A DNA stretch of 13,715 nucleotides from an uncultured Collinsella sp. (GTDB taxonomy: Bacteria; Actinomycetota; Coriobacteriia; Coriobacteriales; Coriobacteriaceae): contig CABVBR010000044.1 in the NCBI GenBank assembly GCA_902496645.1, positions 1 through 13,715 on the forward strand, written 5' to 3'. Numbering within the stretch: position 1 is the stretch's first letter; each line of letters starts with the position of its first letter. The notes beneath the pieces are model-generated. The model was given only the letters and a program-made list of their open reading frames with translations. It searched no databases and was not told where the DNA came from. The position numbers and the translations under genes were made by a program. This document shows positions 12,749-13,715 of the stretch, one piece after another.

Positions 12749-13715
12749 ATGGACATCAAGACGATTGGCGTTGAGGAATGGCTCAACGTTTGGGAGAAAA
12801 GTGCCACGTGGGACATCGCCCAGTCGACGATCTCGTCGCTCACCATGGGCGAGCTGCGCGCGCTCGATGAGCAGGACGGCGCCACGTTCTACGAGCGCTT
12901 GGACCGCGAGAAGATGAACTACGGCTGGATCGAGGGCTCGCCGGAGTTTAAGGCCGTGGTTGCCAAGCTGTATCGTCGGGAGGTCAATCCCGACCACATT
13001 CTGCAGACCAATGGCTGCACGGGTGCGAACCTCAACGCCATCATGGCTGTGGTCGAGCCCGGCGACCATGTTATTGCCGAGTGGCCCACCTACGCGCCGC
13101 TCTACGAGATTCCGCGCACGCTGGGCGCCGAGGTCGAGTATTGGGAGCTTCGCGAGGAACTCGGCTGGAAGCCCGATATCGAGGAACTCAAGCGCTTGGT
13201 GCGTCCCAACACCAAGCTTATCTGCATAAACAACGCATCTAACCCCATCGGTACGGTGCTCGATGCCGATATGCTCGGCCAGATTGCCGAGATCGCCCGT
13301 TCGGTGGGCCCCTACGTGCTGTGCGACGAGGTGTATCTGCCGCTTGAGAACACCGAGGCCTTTATGTCGATGGCTGACGTGTACGAGAATGCCATTGTCA
13401 CCAACTCGGTGTCCAAGACCTATTCGACGCCTGCGGCCCGCGTGGGCTGGGTCGTGGCAGACGAAGAGGTGTCCAACCGCATCCGTACCTATCGCGATTA
13501 CACCATGATCTGCGGCGGTGTGTTCAACGACGCCCTGGCGACCTATGTGCTTGAACACAAGGATAAGATCCTCGAGCGCAATCGCAAGATCGTGTTTGAC
13601 AACCGCGATATCGCGCAGGCTTGGATCGATACACAGCATCGCGTTTCCTGGACGGCCCCACAGGGCGTGTCTACCTCGTTTATCCAGCTTGATATTCCCG
13701 AGGACGACGAGGAGT
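12749..13715 (+). CDS. PLP-dependent aminotransferase class I/II (partial)
   Basis: The gene runs off the window after 322 codons. The fold type I aminotransferase features are LQTNGCTGANLNAIMAVVEPGD (cofactor phosphate region), EWPTYAPLYEIPRTLGAEV, the NPxGT-like loop NASNPIGTVLD, LCDEVYLPL (cofactor-contacting Asp and Tyr) and the Schiff-base Lys223 in NSVSKTYSTPAARVGW. AAGGAG seven bases upstream supports the start. The substrate cannot be read. The N-terminal part (STISSLTMGELRALD) is reminiscent of the branch that includes capreomycidine synthases, but this is a weak impression. Position behind arcA hints at a role in arginine-derived or general amino acid metabolism. It may be partly co-transcribed with arcA by read-through. 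Confidence 0.9.
   Translation, partial: MDIKTIGVEEWLNVWEKSATWDIAQSTISSLTMGELRALDEQDGATFYERLDREKMNYGWIEGSPEFKAVVAKLYRREVNPDHILQTNGCTGANLNAIMAVVEPGDHVIAEWPTYAPLYEIPRTLGAEVEYWELREELGWKPDIEELKRLVRPNTKLICINNASNPIGTVLDADMLGQIAEIARSVGPYVLCDEVYLPLENTEAFMSMADVYENAIVTNSVSKTYSTPAARVGWVVADEEVSNRIRTYRDYTMICGGVFNDALATYVLEHKDKILERNRKIVFDNRDIAQAWIDTQHRVSWTAPQGVSTSFIQLDIPEDDEE

Overview
The window looks like chromosomal DNA of a gut-type anaerobic actinobacterium of the class Coriobacteriia, most likely Collinsella or a close relative. This is an inference from gene content (acetate fermentation genes, arginine deiminase, UDP-galactopyranose mutase, no respiratory genes), fairly high GC, strong AAGGAG-type ribosome binding sites and many GC-rich hairpin terminators. 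I ran no search. No tRNA, rRNA, CRISPR array, phage or transposase gene is visible.

Layout: positions 1-105 are the last codons of acetate kinase (ackA, +), which meets phosphate acetyltransferase (pta, -) tail to tail over a shared terminator. A divergent promoter region (1185-1416) then leads into a two-gene surface-polysaccharide operon, glf (UDP-galactopyranose mutase) and a family 2 glycosyltransferase. Positions 3644-4004 hold no intact gene. They are packed with two related structured elements and what looks like the broken end of a second, inverted glycosyltransferase gene. A minus-strand group follows: a DJ-1/PfpI protein overlapping maf, a terminator, and an S58/P1-family peptidase. 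A small plus-strand gene for a membrane-anchored zinc-ribbon protein lies divergent from this group. Next come, on the minus strand, an RlmD/RumA-type rRNA methyltransferase and polyphosphate kinase 1 with an unusual Pro/Glu/Ala-rich tail. After a relatively AT-rich gap of about 0.5 kb, arginine deiminase (arcA, +) stands alone with its own terminator. A PLP-dependent aminotransferase with a tiny leader ORF follows and runs off the window.

Energy metabolism links several genes: Pta and AckA make ATP from acetyl-CoA, ArcA opens the arginine deiminase ATP route, and PPK1 stores phosphoryl energy as polyphosphate. Glf and its partner glycosyltransferase probably add galactofuranose to a cell-surface glycan. 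DJ-1, Maf and RlmD are housekeeping or maintenance functions.

The most unusual signal is the pair of elements at 3666-3774 and 3868-3992. Each has a long perfect outer stem (21 and 28 bp) whose sequence differs between the copies, two short conserved motifs inside it at nearly the same spacing, and a central perfect hairpin of differing sequence. Conserved loops with freely diverged but still paired stems are typical of a structured RNA or DNA family. Each copy lies directly behind the stop codon of a gene, in the same orientation relative to that gene.
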